From an uncultured Pelagibacteraceae bacterium (lineage in GTDB: Bacteria > Pseudomonadota > Alphaproteobacteria > Pelagibacterales > Pelagibacteraceae): DNA of 37,187 nt. The position numbers and the translations under genes were made by a program. The DNA is taken from NCBI GenBank assembly GCA_902521005.1, contig CABYPZ010000009.1, positions 1 to 37,187 on the forward strand, given 5' to 3'. Below, piece by piece: positions 1-7,462 of this stretch (positions are counted from its first letter, which is position 1; each line of letters starts with the position of its first letter). Under the pieces are notes generated by a model. That model was not told where the DNA came from. It saw nothing but the letters and a program-made list of their open reading frames with translations, and did not search any database.

Positions 1-140
1 ACAATTTTTTTGTTACTTTTCATAACCTCATTTAATGCGTTGATAGACTTATCTCTTCCAACAAACAATGGTATAACCATGCTTGGAAAAACTACTATAT
101 CCCTTAACGGTAAAAGTGGCGATGAATGTTTAACTTCCAT
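1..140 (-). CDS. lon: Lon protease, N-terminal fragment (runs off left edge)
   Basis: ATP-dependent protease that degrades misfolded and regulatory proteins in the cytoplasm. Only about 46 codons are inside the window, read on the minus strand from an ATG at 138-140. The translation begins [20 protein letters not shown] and continues with a VIPLFVGR motif, which is the typical start of the Lon N-terminal substrate-binding domain. It follows clpX in the same direction with a 62-base gap, the usual alphaproteobacterial clpP-clpX-lon order. No Shine-Dalgarno sequence is visible, and the start codon lies inside a perfect inverted repeat (see 136-154). Identification rests on a short stretch, but the motif and context agree well. 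Confidence 0.9.
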   Translation of the reverse strand, partial: MEVKHSSPLLPLRDIVVFPSMVIPLFVGRDKSINALNEVMKSNKKI

Positions 141-154
141 ATTAACAATATGGA
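136..154 (-). promoter_or_regulatory. Perfect 8-bp inverted repeat enclosing the lon start codon
   Basis: On the minus strand the sequence reads UCCAUAUU-GUU-AAUAUGGA: two 8-base arms around a 3-base loop. The lon AUG lies in the 3' arm. In an mRNA with a leader this hairpin would hide the start codon; alternatively the palindrome could be a DNA operator. A TATAAT-like stretch lies just upstream without a clear -35 box. The inverted repeat is seen directly; any function is inference. Confidence 0.4.
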
Positions 155-202
155 GATTATATTATATATTGCAATAGATAATTATGGCTTATTAACTTAT
201 TT

Positions 203-1465
203 TTAAGCAGCTGAAGTTTTTTCTGTCTTACTTTTATTGTTTTTTGAATGTACTATCAATGGGTCTGTATCACCTTTGGCCGCACCTAAATCTATTATAA
301 CTTCTTCAATATTGTTTTGTCCTGGAAGATCGAACATTGTTTTTAATAATAAATTTTCAAGAATAGATCTTAACCCTCTTGCTCCTGTTTTTTTTCTAAT
401 TGCCTTTTTTGCAATTTCTTTAACGCCCGCATCTTTAAATGTTAACTTAACACCTTCTAATTTGAATAATTCTTGGTATTGTTTAATTAATGAATTTTTT
501 GGCTCTAACAATATTTTAATTAAAGATTTTTCATCTAAATCTTCTAAAGTTGCAGTTATAGGAAGTCTACCAATGAATTCAGGAATTAAACCATATTTTA
601 ATAAGTCTTCAGGCTCTAGACCTTTCATCCATTCTCCAACTTTTTTATCTGCTACTGTTTTTACTTCTGCACCAAAACCAATAGAGCTGCCCTTATCTCT
701 TTGAGAAATAATCTTGTCTAATCCTGCGAAAGCTCCTCCACAAATAAAAAGAATATTAGTTGTATCAACTTGAAGGAATTCTTGTTGTGGATGCTTTCTA
801 CCGCCTTGAGGAGGTACACTTGCAACAGTTCCCTCCATAATTTTTAAAAGCGCTTGCTGAACACCTTCACCAGAAACATCTCTAGTTATTGAGGGGTTTT
901 CAGATTTCCTACTTATCTTATCAACTTCATCAATATAAACTATTCCCCGTTGCGCCTTTTCTACATTGTAATCTGCTGACTGAAGTAATTTTAGAATTAT
1001 ATTTTCCACATCTTCACCTACGTAACCTGCTTCTGTCAGAGTTGTAGCGTCGGCCATAGTAAATGGAACATCTAAAATTCTAGCTAAGGTTTGAGCTAAC
1101 AATGTTTTACCACACCCGGTTGGGCCTAGGAGTAGTATGTTTGATTTAGCAAGTTCAACATTTTTACTTGTTTTATTTTCATAATTTAATCTCTTGTAGT
1201 GATTATGAACTGCTACAGATAAAACTTTTTTTGCATGATTTTGACCAATGACGTAATCATCTAAGACCGTGCAAATTTCTTTGGGAGATGGAAGGCCGTC
1301 TTGATGTTTTACAAATGTGTCTTTATTCTCTTCTTTTATAATATCCATACAAAGTTCAACACATTCATCACATATAAAAACTGTTGGACCTGCAATTAAT
1401 TTTCGAACTTCATGTTGGCTTTTCCCACAAAAAGAACAGTACAAAATATTTTTATTATTACTCAT
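203..1465 (-). CDS. clpX: ATP-dependent Clp protease ATP-binding subunit ClpX
   Basis: AAA+ unfoldase that recognises substrates, unfolds them and feeds them into the ClpP chamber. The 420-residue protein has the usual length. It starts with a zinc-binding domain (C10, C13, C32, C35), followed by Walker A GPTGCGKT at 114-121, the GYVGEDVE pore loop, Walker [11 protein letters not shown] and the C-terminal sensor region ending in an acidic, Lys-rich tail. It lies 89 bases downstream of clpP and upstream of lon on the same strand, a standard proteolysis cluster. A plus-strand reading frame inside it is only a shadow. Confidence 0.98.
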   Translation of the reverse strand: MSNNKNILYCSFCGKSQHEVRKLIAGPTVFICDECVELCMDIIKEENKDTFVKHQDGLPSPKEICTVLDDYVIGQNHAKKVLSVAVHNHYKRLNYENKTSKNVELAKSNILLLGPTGCGKTLLAQTLARILDVPFTMADATTLTEAGYVGEDVENIILKLLQSADYNVEKAQRGIVYIDEVDKISRKSENPSITRDVSGEGVQQALLKIMEGTVASVPPQGGRKHPQQEFLQVDTTNILFICGGAFAGLDKIISQRDKGSSIGFGAEVKTVADKKVGEWMKGLEPEDLLKYGLIPEFIGRLPITATLEDLDEKSLIKILLEPKNSLIKQYQELFKLEGVKLTFKDAGVKEIAKKAIRKKTGARGLRSILENLLLKTMFDLPGQNNIEEVIIDLGAAKGDTDPLIVHSKNNKSKTEKTSAA

Positions 1466-1554
1466 AATTTTTATAACGAATCAATTTTAATACTTTATTA
1501 CAATAGAGTCGTTTTAATCAAGCTCAGGTTGAGGATAAAACTATATATGGTAAA

Positions 1555-2166
1555 TTAATCGCGTTTATCTACTACTTTATCAATTAAACCAAAGGCTTTG
1601 GCATTTTCTGGAGTCATAAAATTGTCTCTCTCTAATGCTTGTTTGATTTCATCAACTGATTTATTTGTATGTTTGGAATAGATTTCATTTAATCTTTCTT
1701 TTAAAGACAAAACTTCTTTAGCATGAATTTCAATATCAGTAGCTTGTCCTTGAAAACCAGCAGATGGTTGGTGTACCATAATTCTAGAATTTGGTAGTGA
1801 TAGTCTCTTACCTTTAGTTCCAGCAGCTAGCAGAAATGATCCCATGCTTGCGGCTTGTCCTATGCATAAAGTTGAAACATCTGGTTTAATATATTGCATT
1901 GTATCATAAATACCCAGACCAGCTGTAACTAAACCACCTGGACTATTTATATAAAGAGATATTTCTTTTTTTGGATCTTCAGATTCAAGAAATAACAGTT
2001 GAGCAGTAACAACTGAAGCAACACTATCGTTAATCGGTCCAACAACAAAAACTATTCTCTCTTTTAATAGTCTTGAATAAATATCATAAGCTCTTTCACC
2101 CCGACTAGATTGTTCAACTACCATAGGAATTAGATTGTTTAAATGTTCGGGTATTTTAGTTGTCAT
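1555..2166 (-). CDS. clpP: ATP-dependent Clp protease proteolytic subunit ClpP
   Basis: Serine peptidase that forms the tetradecameric barrel partnering ClpX. The 203-residue protein carries the catalytic triad at the expected places: S107 in QAASMGS, H132 in MVHQP, and D181 in ERDNFM by offset from E. coli. The NSPGG oxyanion motif is at 74-78. The start [19 protein letters not shown] matches the family, including a short propeptide region before the conserved YDIYSRLL. It sits 32 bases after the trigger factor gene, so tig, clpP, clpX and lon read as one functional cluster for nascent-chain folding and protein turnover. Confidence 0.98.
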   Translation of the reverse strand: MTTKIPEHLNNLIPMVVEQSSRGERAYDIYSRLLKERIVFVVGPINDSVASVVTAQLLFLESEDPKKEISLYINSPGGLVTAGLGIYDTMQYIKPDVSTLCIGQAASMGSFLLAAGTKGKRLSLPNSRIMVHQPSAGFQGQATDIEIHAKEVLSLKERLNEIYSKHTNKSVDEIKQALERDNFMTPENAKAFGLIDKVVDKRD

Positions 2167-2198
2167 AATTTGATTCGGTATACTTATACAACTTGTGA

Positions 2199-3606
2199 TT
2201 ACTTTTTGCTAACTTTTTTTGTTTTTAAAGTTTTCTTGACCGTTTTTTCTGATTTTTTATTATTTTTTTCTTTTTTTTCATCATCATTCTCATGATGATG
2301 GTCTTTCATATGCTTTTCATTTTCGGCTTTTAATAATTTTTCAGCTTCATCTTTGGAAATTTCTTTTTTATTAGGTTTTGCATTTTTTTTAATCTCTTTT
2401 AGAATTTTTTCTTCATATAAAGATCCACGAAGGTTAGCAAGAATTGAAGGGTTGCTTTGATAATATTCCTGTAACATTTTTTCTTGTCCAGGCATCATTC
2501 TAAGTTGCTTTTGAATTTCTCCTTGCATTTCTTGTTCTGTAACTGAAATTTTATTTTCTTCTCCAAATTGATTTAGAATAAGTCCAGCTTGGATTCTTTT
2601 CTTTGCTTGGCTCTCGTGAGATTTAATATTTTTCTTTTTATCTTCATCTTTCATTCCTTGTGATAAAATTTTAATTTCTTGATCAACTAAATTTTGAGGA
2701 ATTTCGTCAACTTTAATTTTATTGATTTGCTCCAATATTTCTTTATTTGAAAGTGTATCTAAAGAATTTTTATACTCTTCGTTAATTTGTTTTGATATTA
2801 ATTCTTTTAGATTTTTTAAATCAGTTGCACCTAGATTTTTTGCAAAATCATCATCAATCTTAACATCTTCTGATTTTTTAACAGATAAAATTTTACAAAC
2901 AAAAACTGCATTTTTATTAACAAGTTCTTTTTCAGGAAATGTTTCAGGTAGTTTTACTTCTACTTTTTTTCTCATCATTTTTTTTAACTCCAATTAGTTG
3001 TTTGTCAAATCCCTTAATAAAAAGATCTTTGCCTAATTCTAACTGAGTGTTTTTACCTTCGCTTCCTTTAAATTCTTTTCCGTCAACAGTTGCTTTATAG
3101 TCAAAAACTACTAAATTTCCTTCAACAGCCTTTGCATTTTCATCAAGGTCTTTATAATTTTTTTGAGATTTAGCAATTTCATTTATTCTTTTATCTGTTT
3201 CTTTAGGATCTATTTTAACTGTGTATTCATTGAATTTAATATTTGATAAGGGTTTGGTATCTATAATTGGCAACTCTGTAACTGATATTACATATTCAAG
3301 ATCTTTATCCTCACCAAACGTTTTTAAATCAATTTTGGGTTGTCCAGCTGGTTTTATTTTATTATCTTCTAAAGCTTTTGTTGTTGTGTCTTTTAAAACT
3401 TTATCAAGGACTTCTCCAAATATAGCTTTACCAAACTGTCTTTTTAAAATTTCCCTTGGAACTTTTCCTGGTCTAAACCCTTTTAAATTTACATTATTCT
3501 TAACCTCTTCATATTTTTCATCCATATATGAAGACATTGTTTTTTTATCTATAAAAACTTTAACGTCTTTATTTAGACCTTTTTTATTTTCTACTGTTAC
3601 TTTCAT
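2199..3606 (-). CDS. tig: Trigger factor, reading frame broken by a one-base indel
   Basis: Ribosome-associated chaperone and peptidyl-prolyl isomerase for nascent chains. The N-terminal part (3606 down to about 2970) has the ribosome-binding GFRPGKVP signature and most of the FKBP-type domain. The C-terminal part (to 2199) contains the arm domain and a Lys/His/Asp-rich tail. The two halves are in different frames. They join at a run of seven A's on the coding strand (2964-2970); with six A's the protein reads on as [19 protein letters not shown], which matches the family. An A8 run at 2978-2985 is a less likely site. The ATG at 3606 ([10 protein letters not shown]) is chosen over an upstream ATG at 3642 because the latter lies inside tRNA-Leu. 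Repaired length is about 468 residues, slightly longer than the usual 430-450. Confidence 0.92.
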
Positions 3607-3612
3607 ATTATT

Positions 3613-3697
3613 TGGTAGGCGAGAAAGGACTCGAACCTTCACATGTTGCCATATTGGTTCCTAAGACCAACGCGTCTACCAATTCCGCCACTCGCCC
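3613..3697 (-). tRNA. tRNA-Leu (anticodon UAG), with encoded CCA
   Basis: The minus strand begins GGGCGAG and ends CTCGCCT-A-CCA, forming the acceptor stem with one terminal G-U pair. The D arm is GGCGGAATTGGTAGACGC, the anticodon stem-loop is TTGGT-CTTAGGA-ACCAA with anticodon TAG (plus-strand 3661-3663), there is a variable arm typical of class II tRNAs, and the T arm contains GGTTCGAGTCC. At 85 nt including CCA, this fits leucine. Its 3' CCA is only 6 bases from the tig start codon, so tRNA and tig are probably on one transcript. Confidence 0.96.
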
Positions 3698-3708
3698 AAT
3701 TATCAGGC

Positions 3709-3737
3709 TTTATATATTATAGTTTCAATTTGTCCAA
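3709..3737 (-). promoter_or_regulatory. Putative sigma-70 promoter for tRNA-Leu and tig
   Basis: Read on the minus strand: TTGGAC (plus coordinates 3732-3737), a 17-base spacer, then TATAAA (3709-3714). Transcription would start near 3702, about 5 bases before the mature tRNA 5' end. It is the closest match to a consensus promoter in this part of the window and sits where a tRNA promoter is expected. Confidence 0.55.
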
Positions 3738-3775
3738 TTAGAGTAATAGTATAAATGTACTATATTATTAAAAAA

Positions 3776-4024
3776 ATGATTATTTCACCTTGTATAAGTA
3801 TCTGCAAAACTGACCCTGTAACAAGATATTGTTACGGATGTGGAAGAAGTGATGAAGAAAAAAAAATATGGAAAAACGAAGATACTTCTAATGAATGGAA
3901 GGAAACAAATTTAAAAGATATTCAAGAAAGAATGAGTGGCTGGCAGTTAGAGAGTTTTAAAGAGTCTTATGATCATAAAAAAAATAAAGGAATTTCTTTA
4001 TTCAAAAAAAGTACACTAAAGTAA
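3776..4024 (+). CDS. DUF1289 family protein
   Basis: Small protein of 82 residues with four cysteines, C6, C10, C19 and C22 in a SPCISICKTDP...YCYGCGR arrangement. This is the hallmark of the DUF1289 family, presumed to bind a metal or Fe-S cluster; its function is not established. The ATG at 3776 is preferred over the ATG at 3755 because family members start immediately before the S-P-C motif; the upstream one would add seven residues. The Lys-rich C-terminus has no recognisable motif. It is transcribed away from the tRNA and faces the histidine phosphatase gene tail to tail. Confidence 0.85.
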   Translation: MIISPCISICKTDPVTRYCYGCGRSDEEKKIWKNEDTSNEWKETNLKDIQERMSGWQLESFKESYDHKKNKGISLFKKSTLK

Positions 4025-4026
4025 TA

Positions 4027-4581
4027 TTATCTAATTAAAAAACTACCTAAATTGTTGAAATTTTTATCTGTTATTATTATTTCTCCAGATGAGACACCTT
4101 TATTTAAAATTTCAGAAATAACAACGTAATGTGTTATTAATATTAAGTTATCTGGGTTATCCCATTTTTGTATATATCTTTTTAGATCATTTATTTGTTT
4201 TATTTTATATTCTTCAAATCTCGGATCATAAAAAGAATTCAACCCTTCAAAAGTTGAAAAATTTTTAAAAGCATATTTTGCAGTATCTTTACATCTGCAC
4301 CACTCGCTGGATAAAACTTTAGCTATATTAATGTTATTTTTTTTAAAAAAAGCACCTATTTTTTTTGATTGATTAATTCCTTCTTCGTTCAAATTCCTTT
4401 GAGTTGAACAATCTTTAATATTAAAGTTTTCTGGGTCTCCATTTCCAGGGGCAATAGCATGTCTAATAAAAACTATATTTCCCCCAGATTGTAATTTAGA
4501 TATAATTTTATCATTCGAAAAAGAATTTGAGGTTGAAATTATTGATAGTATAAAAGTAAATATTAAAATAAAATATTTCAC
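4027..4581 (-). CDS. Exported histidine phosphatase family protein
   Basis: Member of the phosphoglycerate-mutase-like branch 1 histidine phosphatases. The first 22 or so residues form a signal peptide (hydrophobic core, NSFS end), so it should act in the periplasm. The phospho-acceptor motif is FIRHAIAPGNGDP with R40-H41 (RHA instead of the common RHG). SSEWCRCKDTA and ITHY supply the second Arg and second His regions. Substrate is unknown. The start is a GTG (plus-strand CAC at 4579-4581), only 2 bases from the ATG of the divergent glycosylase gene. Confidence 0.85.
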   Translation of the reverse strand: MKYFILIFTFILSIISTSNSFSNDKIISKLQSGGNIVFIRHAIAPGNGDPENFNIKDCSTQRNLNEEGINQSKKIGAFFKKNNINIAKVLSSEWCRCKDTAKYAFKNFSTFEGLNSFYDPRFEEYKIKQINDLKRYIQKWDNPDNLILITHYVVISEILNKGVSSGEIIITDKNFNNLGSFLIR

Positions 4582-4583
4582 AA

Positions 4584-5258
4584 ATGAATCTTAATCTAAA
4601 TTCTCTAAATAATAAAATTATAAAATGTCGTGCTTGTCCGAGGCTAATTAAATTTAGGAACAAAATTATAAAAAATAAGAGAAAACAGTTTAAACATGAA
4701 ATTTATTGGGGAAAACCAATAACGGGTTTTGGAGATCCAAATGGAAAAATTTTAATTGTCGGGTTAGCACCAGCAGCTCATGGTGGCACTAGGACTGGAA
4801 GAGTGTTTACAGGAGACAAATCTTCTGATTTTTTATATAAATGTTTATTTAATGCGAAAATTTCAAATCAAAGTACATCTAATCACATAAACGATGGTTT
4901 GAAACTTAAAGAAGCATTTATTACTCCAGCATTAAAATGTGTTCCACCTGAAGATAAACCTTTAAAAATTGAATTAGATAATTGTTCAAAATTTTTTAAT
5001 AATGAATTAAATATTTTAAAGAATCTTAAAGTCGTAATAGCGCTTGGAAAAATTGCTTTTGATACTTGTAAAATATTTTATAAAGAAAAATTTGATATAC
5101 CAAATGAATTTAAGTTTGGTCATGGAAAAATATATAAACTAGAAAATGGGATAAAATTAGTCGGTTGTTATCATCCTAGTCCAAGAAATGTCAATACTAG
5201 AAGGATTAACGAAAGAATGATGACAAATCTTTTTAAAAAGGTAAAAAATTTAAATTAA
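4584..5258 (+). CDS. Uracil-DNA glycosylase, family 5 (UdgB-like)
   Basis: Base-excision repair enzyme that removes uracil, and in this family often other deaminated bases, from DNA. The 224-residue protein has the Fe-S cluster cysteines C15 and C18 (KCRACPRL), C119 and C134, the active-site motif GLAPAAHGGTRTGRVFTGD at 60-78, and the C-terminal HPSPRN loop. The GLAPAAHGG form without the usual family 4 acidic residue points to family 5 rather than family 4. It starts 2 bases from a divergent gene and overlaps the ybgC stop region by 4 bases. Confidence 0.9.
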   Translation: MNLNLNSLNNKIIKCRACPRLIKFRNKIIKNKRKQFKHEIYWGKPITGFGDPNGKILIVGLAPAAHGGTRTGRVFTGDKSSDFLYKCLFNAKISNQSTSNHINDGLKLKEAFITPALKCVPPEDKPLKIELDNCSKFFNNELNILKNLKVVIALGKIAFDTCKIFYKEKFDIPNEFKFGHGKIYKLENGIKLVGCYHPSPRNVNTRRINERMMTNLFKKVKNLN

Positions 5259-5653
5259 TTTTCTAATTTTCTTTTTAATTGATCGGGTATTTTTGTAGGT
5301 TTTCCTTTTTTATCAACAGCAACCAAATGTACTTCAGCTTCAGAAATTATATCCTTACTTTTTAAAATTAATTGCTTCATTAAAATAGAAGTTTTTGTAA
5401 ATGAAGTTGCTTCAGAACTAATTTCTAATAAGTCTTCAAGTTGTGCCGGTTTTTTGTATTGAATATTGCATGACTTTACAATTAACAAAATTCCATGATC
5501 TTCTAATAATTCTTTGTTAGAAAAACCTAAAGAGTAAATTGCTTCAGATCTAGCTCTTTCTAGAAACTTTAAGTAATTAGCATAATAAACTACACCACCA
5601 GCATCTGTATCTTCATAATAAACCTTAATATTAAAATTAAATTTTTTTGCCAT
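5255..5653 (-). CDS. ybgC: YbgC-type acyl-CoA thioesterase
   Basis: Hot-dog-fold thioesterase of the YbgC/4-hydroxybenzoyl-CoA family, usually tied to the Tol-Pal envelope system or acyl-CoA turnover. The 132-residue protein carries the catalytic signature YYEDTDAGGVVYYANYLKF near the N-terminus, with catalytic Asp17. No tol or pal gene is in the window, so the usual operon partner is absent here. The gene runs convergent with the uracil-DNA glycosylase and overlaps its last 4 bases. Confidence 0.9.
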   Translation of the reverse strand: MAKKFNFNIKVYYEDTDAGGVVYYANYLKFLERARSEAIYSLGFSNKELLEDHGILLIVKSCNIQYKKPAQLEDLLEISSEATSFTKTSILMKQLILKSKDIISEAEVHLVAVDKKGKPTKIPDQLKRKLEN

Positions 5654-5690
5654 AAATTATAATTTTAATTATAGTAAAATTAATTTTTAT

Positions 5691-5831
5691 ATGAAAGTTT
5701 TTATTATCTGGTTAACTGGAGTAATTATCTGGAACTTTGGATACCCTACCGCCTCACCTCTGGAAGATGTTTTGGCTGCAATCATATTATCTTTTGTAAG
5801 TATGTATTTGAAAAAATTTATTAAAAACTAA
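5691..5831 (+). CDS. Small membrane protein, 46 residues, unknown function
   Basis: A short frame from ATG at 5691 to TAA at 5829-5831. The protein starts MKVFIIWLTGVIIWNFG, then has YPTASPLEDVLAAIILSF and a basic C-terminus, giving two likely membrane segments joined by a short loop. It exactly fills the space between ybgC and the DUF3047 gene, ending one base before the stop of the latter. No family is recognised. The close fit and membrane-protein composition make it a plausible real gene. Confidence 0.6.
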   Translation: MKVFIIWLTGVIIWNFGYPTASPLEDVLAAIILSFVSMYLKKFIKN

Positions 5832-6485
5832 TTATTCCGAGGAAAAATAAATATCTTGAAAGTAAGCAACTGAACTTAATTTTGAATTGTCTGTATCGGC
5901 CATAATTGCAAGACCATTTATTTTATCTAAATCAAGATTGTGAAATTTTTTAAAATGATCCTTTACATTAGTTTTTACAGTAACCCATTCATTTAAGTGA
6001 TCTTTTGTGGTCGCTAACACATAATCAATTGATTTTTTTGTATATGGGCTTGGATGATAAATTCCAACTTCTTCATTGCTTGAAAATACATAGTTCATTG
6101 CTCTATTTGATAATGGCGTTGCACCTGTTTTTTTTACTACAAATACTCTAGCAGCATAATCATGACCTTTTTTACTTCTCTCGTTTATACCATTTAGATC
6201 TTTCTCTACTTTCCAAGTAATATTTAGGTAGGGTGTTTTGTTAAGGTCGATTATTATCTCTTTGCCTAATCCAGAGCCTGAATTATTTGCTATAGCTTTT
6301 AAAAAATTCCCATTTTCATTCTTACCAATAGAATATTCAGTTTTAGCATCAGCTCCTCTTATTTTTCTTACCTTTAAGTTTTCGTACTCTTCTTTTGTGA
6401 ATTCAAATACCTTTACATTTTCTGCATAAGAAAAACCAAAAGATAAAAATAAAATTGAAAAAAGTAAAATTGAAAGCTTAAGCAT
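5832..6485 (-). CDS. DUF3047 family exported protein
   Basis: A 217-residue protein with an N-terminal signal peptide (about 21 residues, ending near SYA), so it should be periplasmic. The body matches DUF3047: an N-terminal strand-rich part, ITWKVEKDL, then DYAARVFVV, NYVFSS and a C-terminal GLAIMADTDN followed by AYFQDIYF. The family has no assigned activity, and the fold resembles carbohydrate-binding jelly rolls in general appearance (inference only). It is convergent with the 46-residue membrane protein gene. Confidence 0.85.
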   Translation of the reverse strand: MLKLSILLFSILFLSFGFSYAENVKVFEFTKEEYENLKVRKIRGADAKTEYSIGKNENGNFLKAIANNSGSGLGKEIIIDLNKTPYLNITWKVEKDLNGINERSKKGHDYAARVFVVKKTGATPLSNRAMNYVFSSNEEVGIYHPSPYTKKSIDYVLATTKDHLNEWVTVKTNVKDHFKKFHNLDLDKINGLAIMADTDNSKLSSVAYFQDIYFSSE

Positions 6486-6591
6486 TAATGTCGTATAGCT
6501 GATTCAAAAAATTAATCAAATATTTTAAAATATCATAGTTTCAACACTTTTAAGACATGCATTCTTCAAAAATAAAGAGCATATATGCATT

Positions 6592-6720
6592 GTGAAAACA
6601 TTTACTCTTTTTATCCTTTTTATTTATTGGTCTTTGATTATTTTTGCCCCAGTTATATCCAAAGAAAATAAGATAATTCAGAATAAAATGGTTATTCCGT
6701 TAGAAAAACCTAATAAGTAG
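6592..6720 (+). CDS. Possible small exported or membrane-anchored peptide, 42 residues
   Basis: Frame from GTG at 6592 to TAG at 6718-6720. The product begins with a strongly hydrophobic stretch (KTFTLFILFIYWSLIIFAP) followed by a Lys/Asn-rich hydrophilic tail, like a signal anchor. No ATG lies in frame and no clear ribosome site is seen. It overlaps the end of the convergent SDR gene by 11 bases. It could be a real SAR11-type small protein or chance. Confidence 0.35.
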   Translation: MKTFTLFILFIYWSLIIFAPVISKENKIIQNKMVIPLEKPNK

Positions 6721-7456
6721 ATCTACCACCGCTAATATCAAAAACTGCCGCTGTAGAAAATGAATTTTCTTCAGAAGAAAGCCAACAAACCATTGATGTA
6801 AGTTCACTAACCTCTAAAAAACGGCCTCTTGGTACTTTAGACAACATTCTTTGAACATGCTCTTTGGTCATTTGATCTAAAATTCTTGTTTTTGCTCCAG
6901 CGGGTGTAACAGCGTTTACAGCAATATTGTATGTGGCCAACTCTTTTCCCAAAGACTTTGTTAAACCGATAACACCTGCTTTTGCAGAACTATAGGCACT
7001 AGCATTTGCATTTCCATCTTTCCCAGAAACCGATGCGATATTAACTATTCTTCCATAATTATTTTTTATCATAATTGGAACTACTGATTTACAGCAGTAA
7101 AAAGTCCCATGAAGGTTAATATTTACTATATCGCTCCAAGCTTTATTGTCATAATTCCAAAGTTCAGCTGTAGGTCCAGTTATGCCAGCGCTATTAACAA
7201 GTATATCGATTTTATTGTTTGATGAAATTTTATTTACAGCATCTTTCACTTGCTCAAATTTTGAAACATCTACTACGTTAATATCTAAATTTTTATTATC
7301 TATTTCTTTAACTACTTTTGACAATTCAGCTTCATCAATATCCCAAATAAAAACTTTAGCACCAGAGCTTAAAAAAGTTTTAGCTATATCTAAACCAAAT
7401 CCTTGTGCACCACCTGTAATTATTGCTGTTTTGTTTTTTAAGTCAAAATTGTTCAT
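6710..7456 (-). CDS. SDR family NAD(P)-dependent oxidoreductase
   Basis: Classical short-chain dehydrogenase/reductase of 248 residues. The Rossmann motif TGGAQGFG is at 14-21, then LVNSAGITG, the catalytic Ser in NIASVSG and Tyr-Lys in YSSAKAG, and a C-terminal FDISGGRSTY. It resembles 3-oxoacyl-ACP reductase or sugar/polyol dehydrogenases, but the substrate cannot be read from sequence. It lies 6 bases after the NCS1 permease gene and may act on what that permease or the upstream TRAP system imports. Cytoplasmic. Confidence 0.88.
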   Translation of the reverse strand: MNNFDLKNKTAIITGGAQGFGLDIAKTFLSSGAKVFIWDIDEAELSKVVKEIDNKNLDINVVDVSKFEQVKDAVNKISSNNKIDILVNSAGITGPTAELWNYDNKAWSDIVNINLHGTFYCCKSVVPIMIKNNYGRIVNIASVSGKDGNANASAYSSAKAGVIGLTKSLGKELATYNIAVNAVTPAGAKTRILDQMTKEHVQRMLSKVPRGRFLEVSELTSMVCWLSSEENSFSTAAVFDISGGRSTY

Positions 7457-7462
7457 AAAAGC

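Noticed and set aside
237-704. Plus-strand open frame opposite clpX
   Set aside because: Antisense shadow of a well-conserved gene with no recognisable protein features.
1466-1554. Possible heat-shock (CTTG...) promoter upstream of clpX
   Set aside because: CTTG is followed by CTAT at only 12 bases, too short for the usual RpoH spacing.
3607-3642. Longer trigger factor start at 3642
   Set aside because: The extension is translated from the 3' part of tRNA-Leu; the ATG at 3606 gives the normal family N-terminus.
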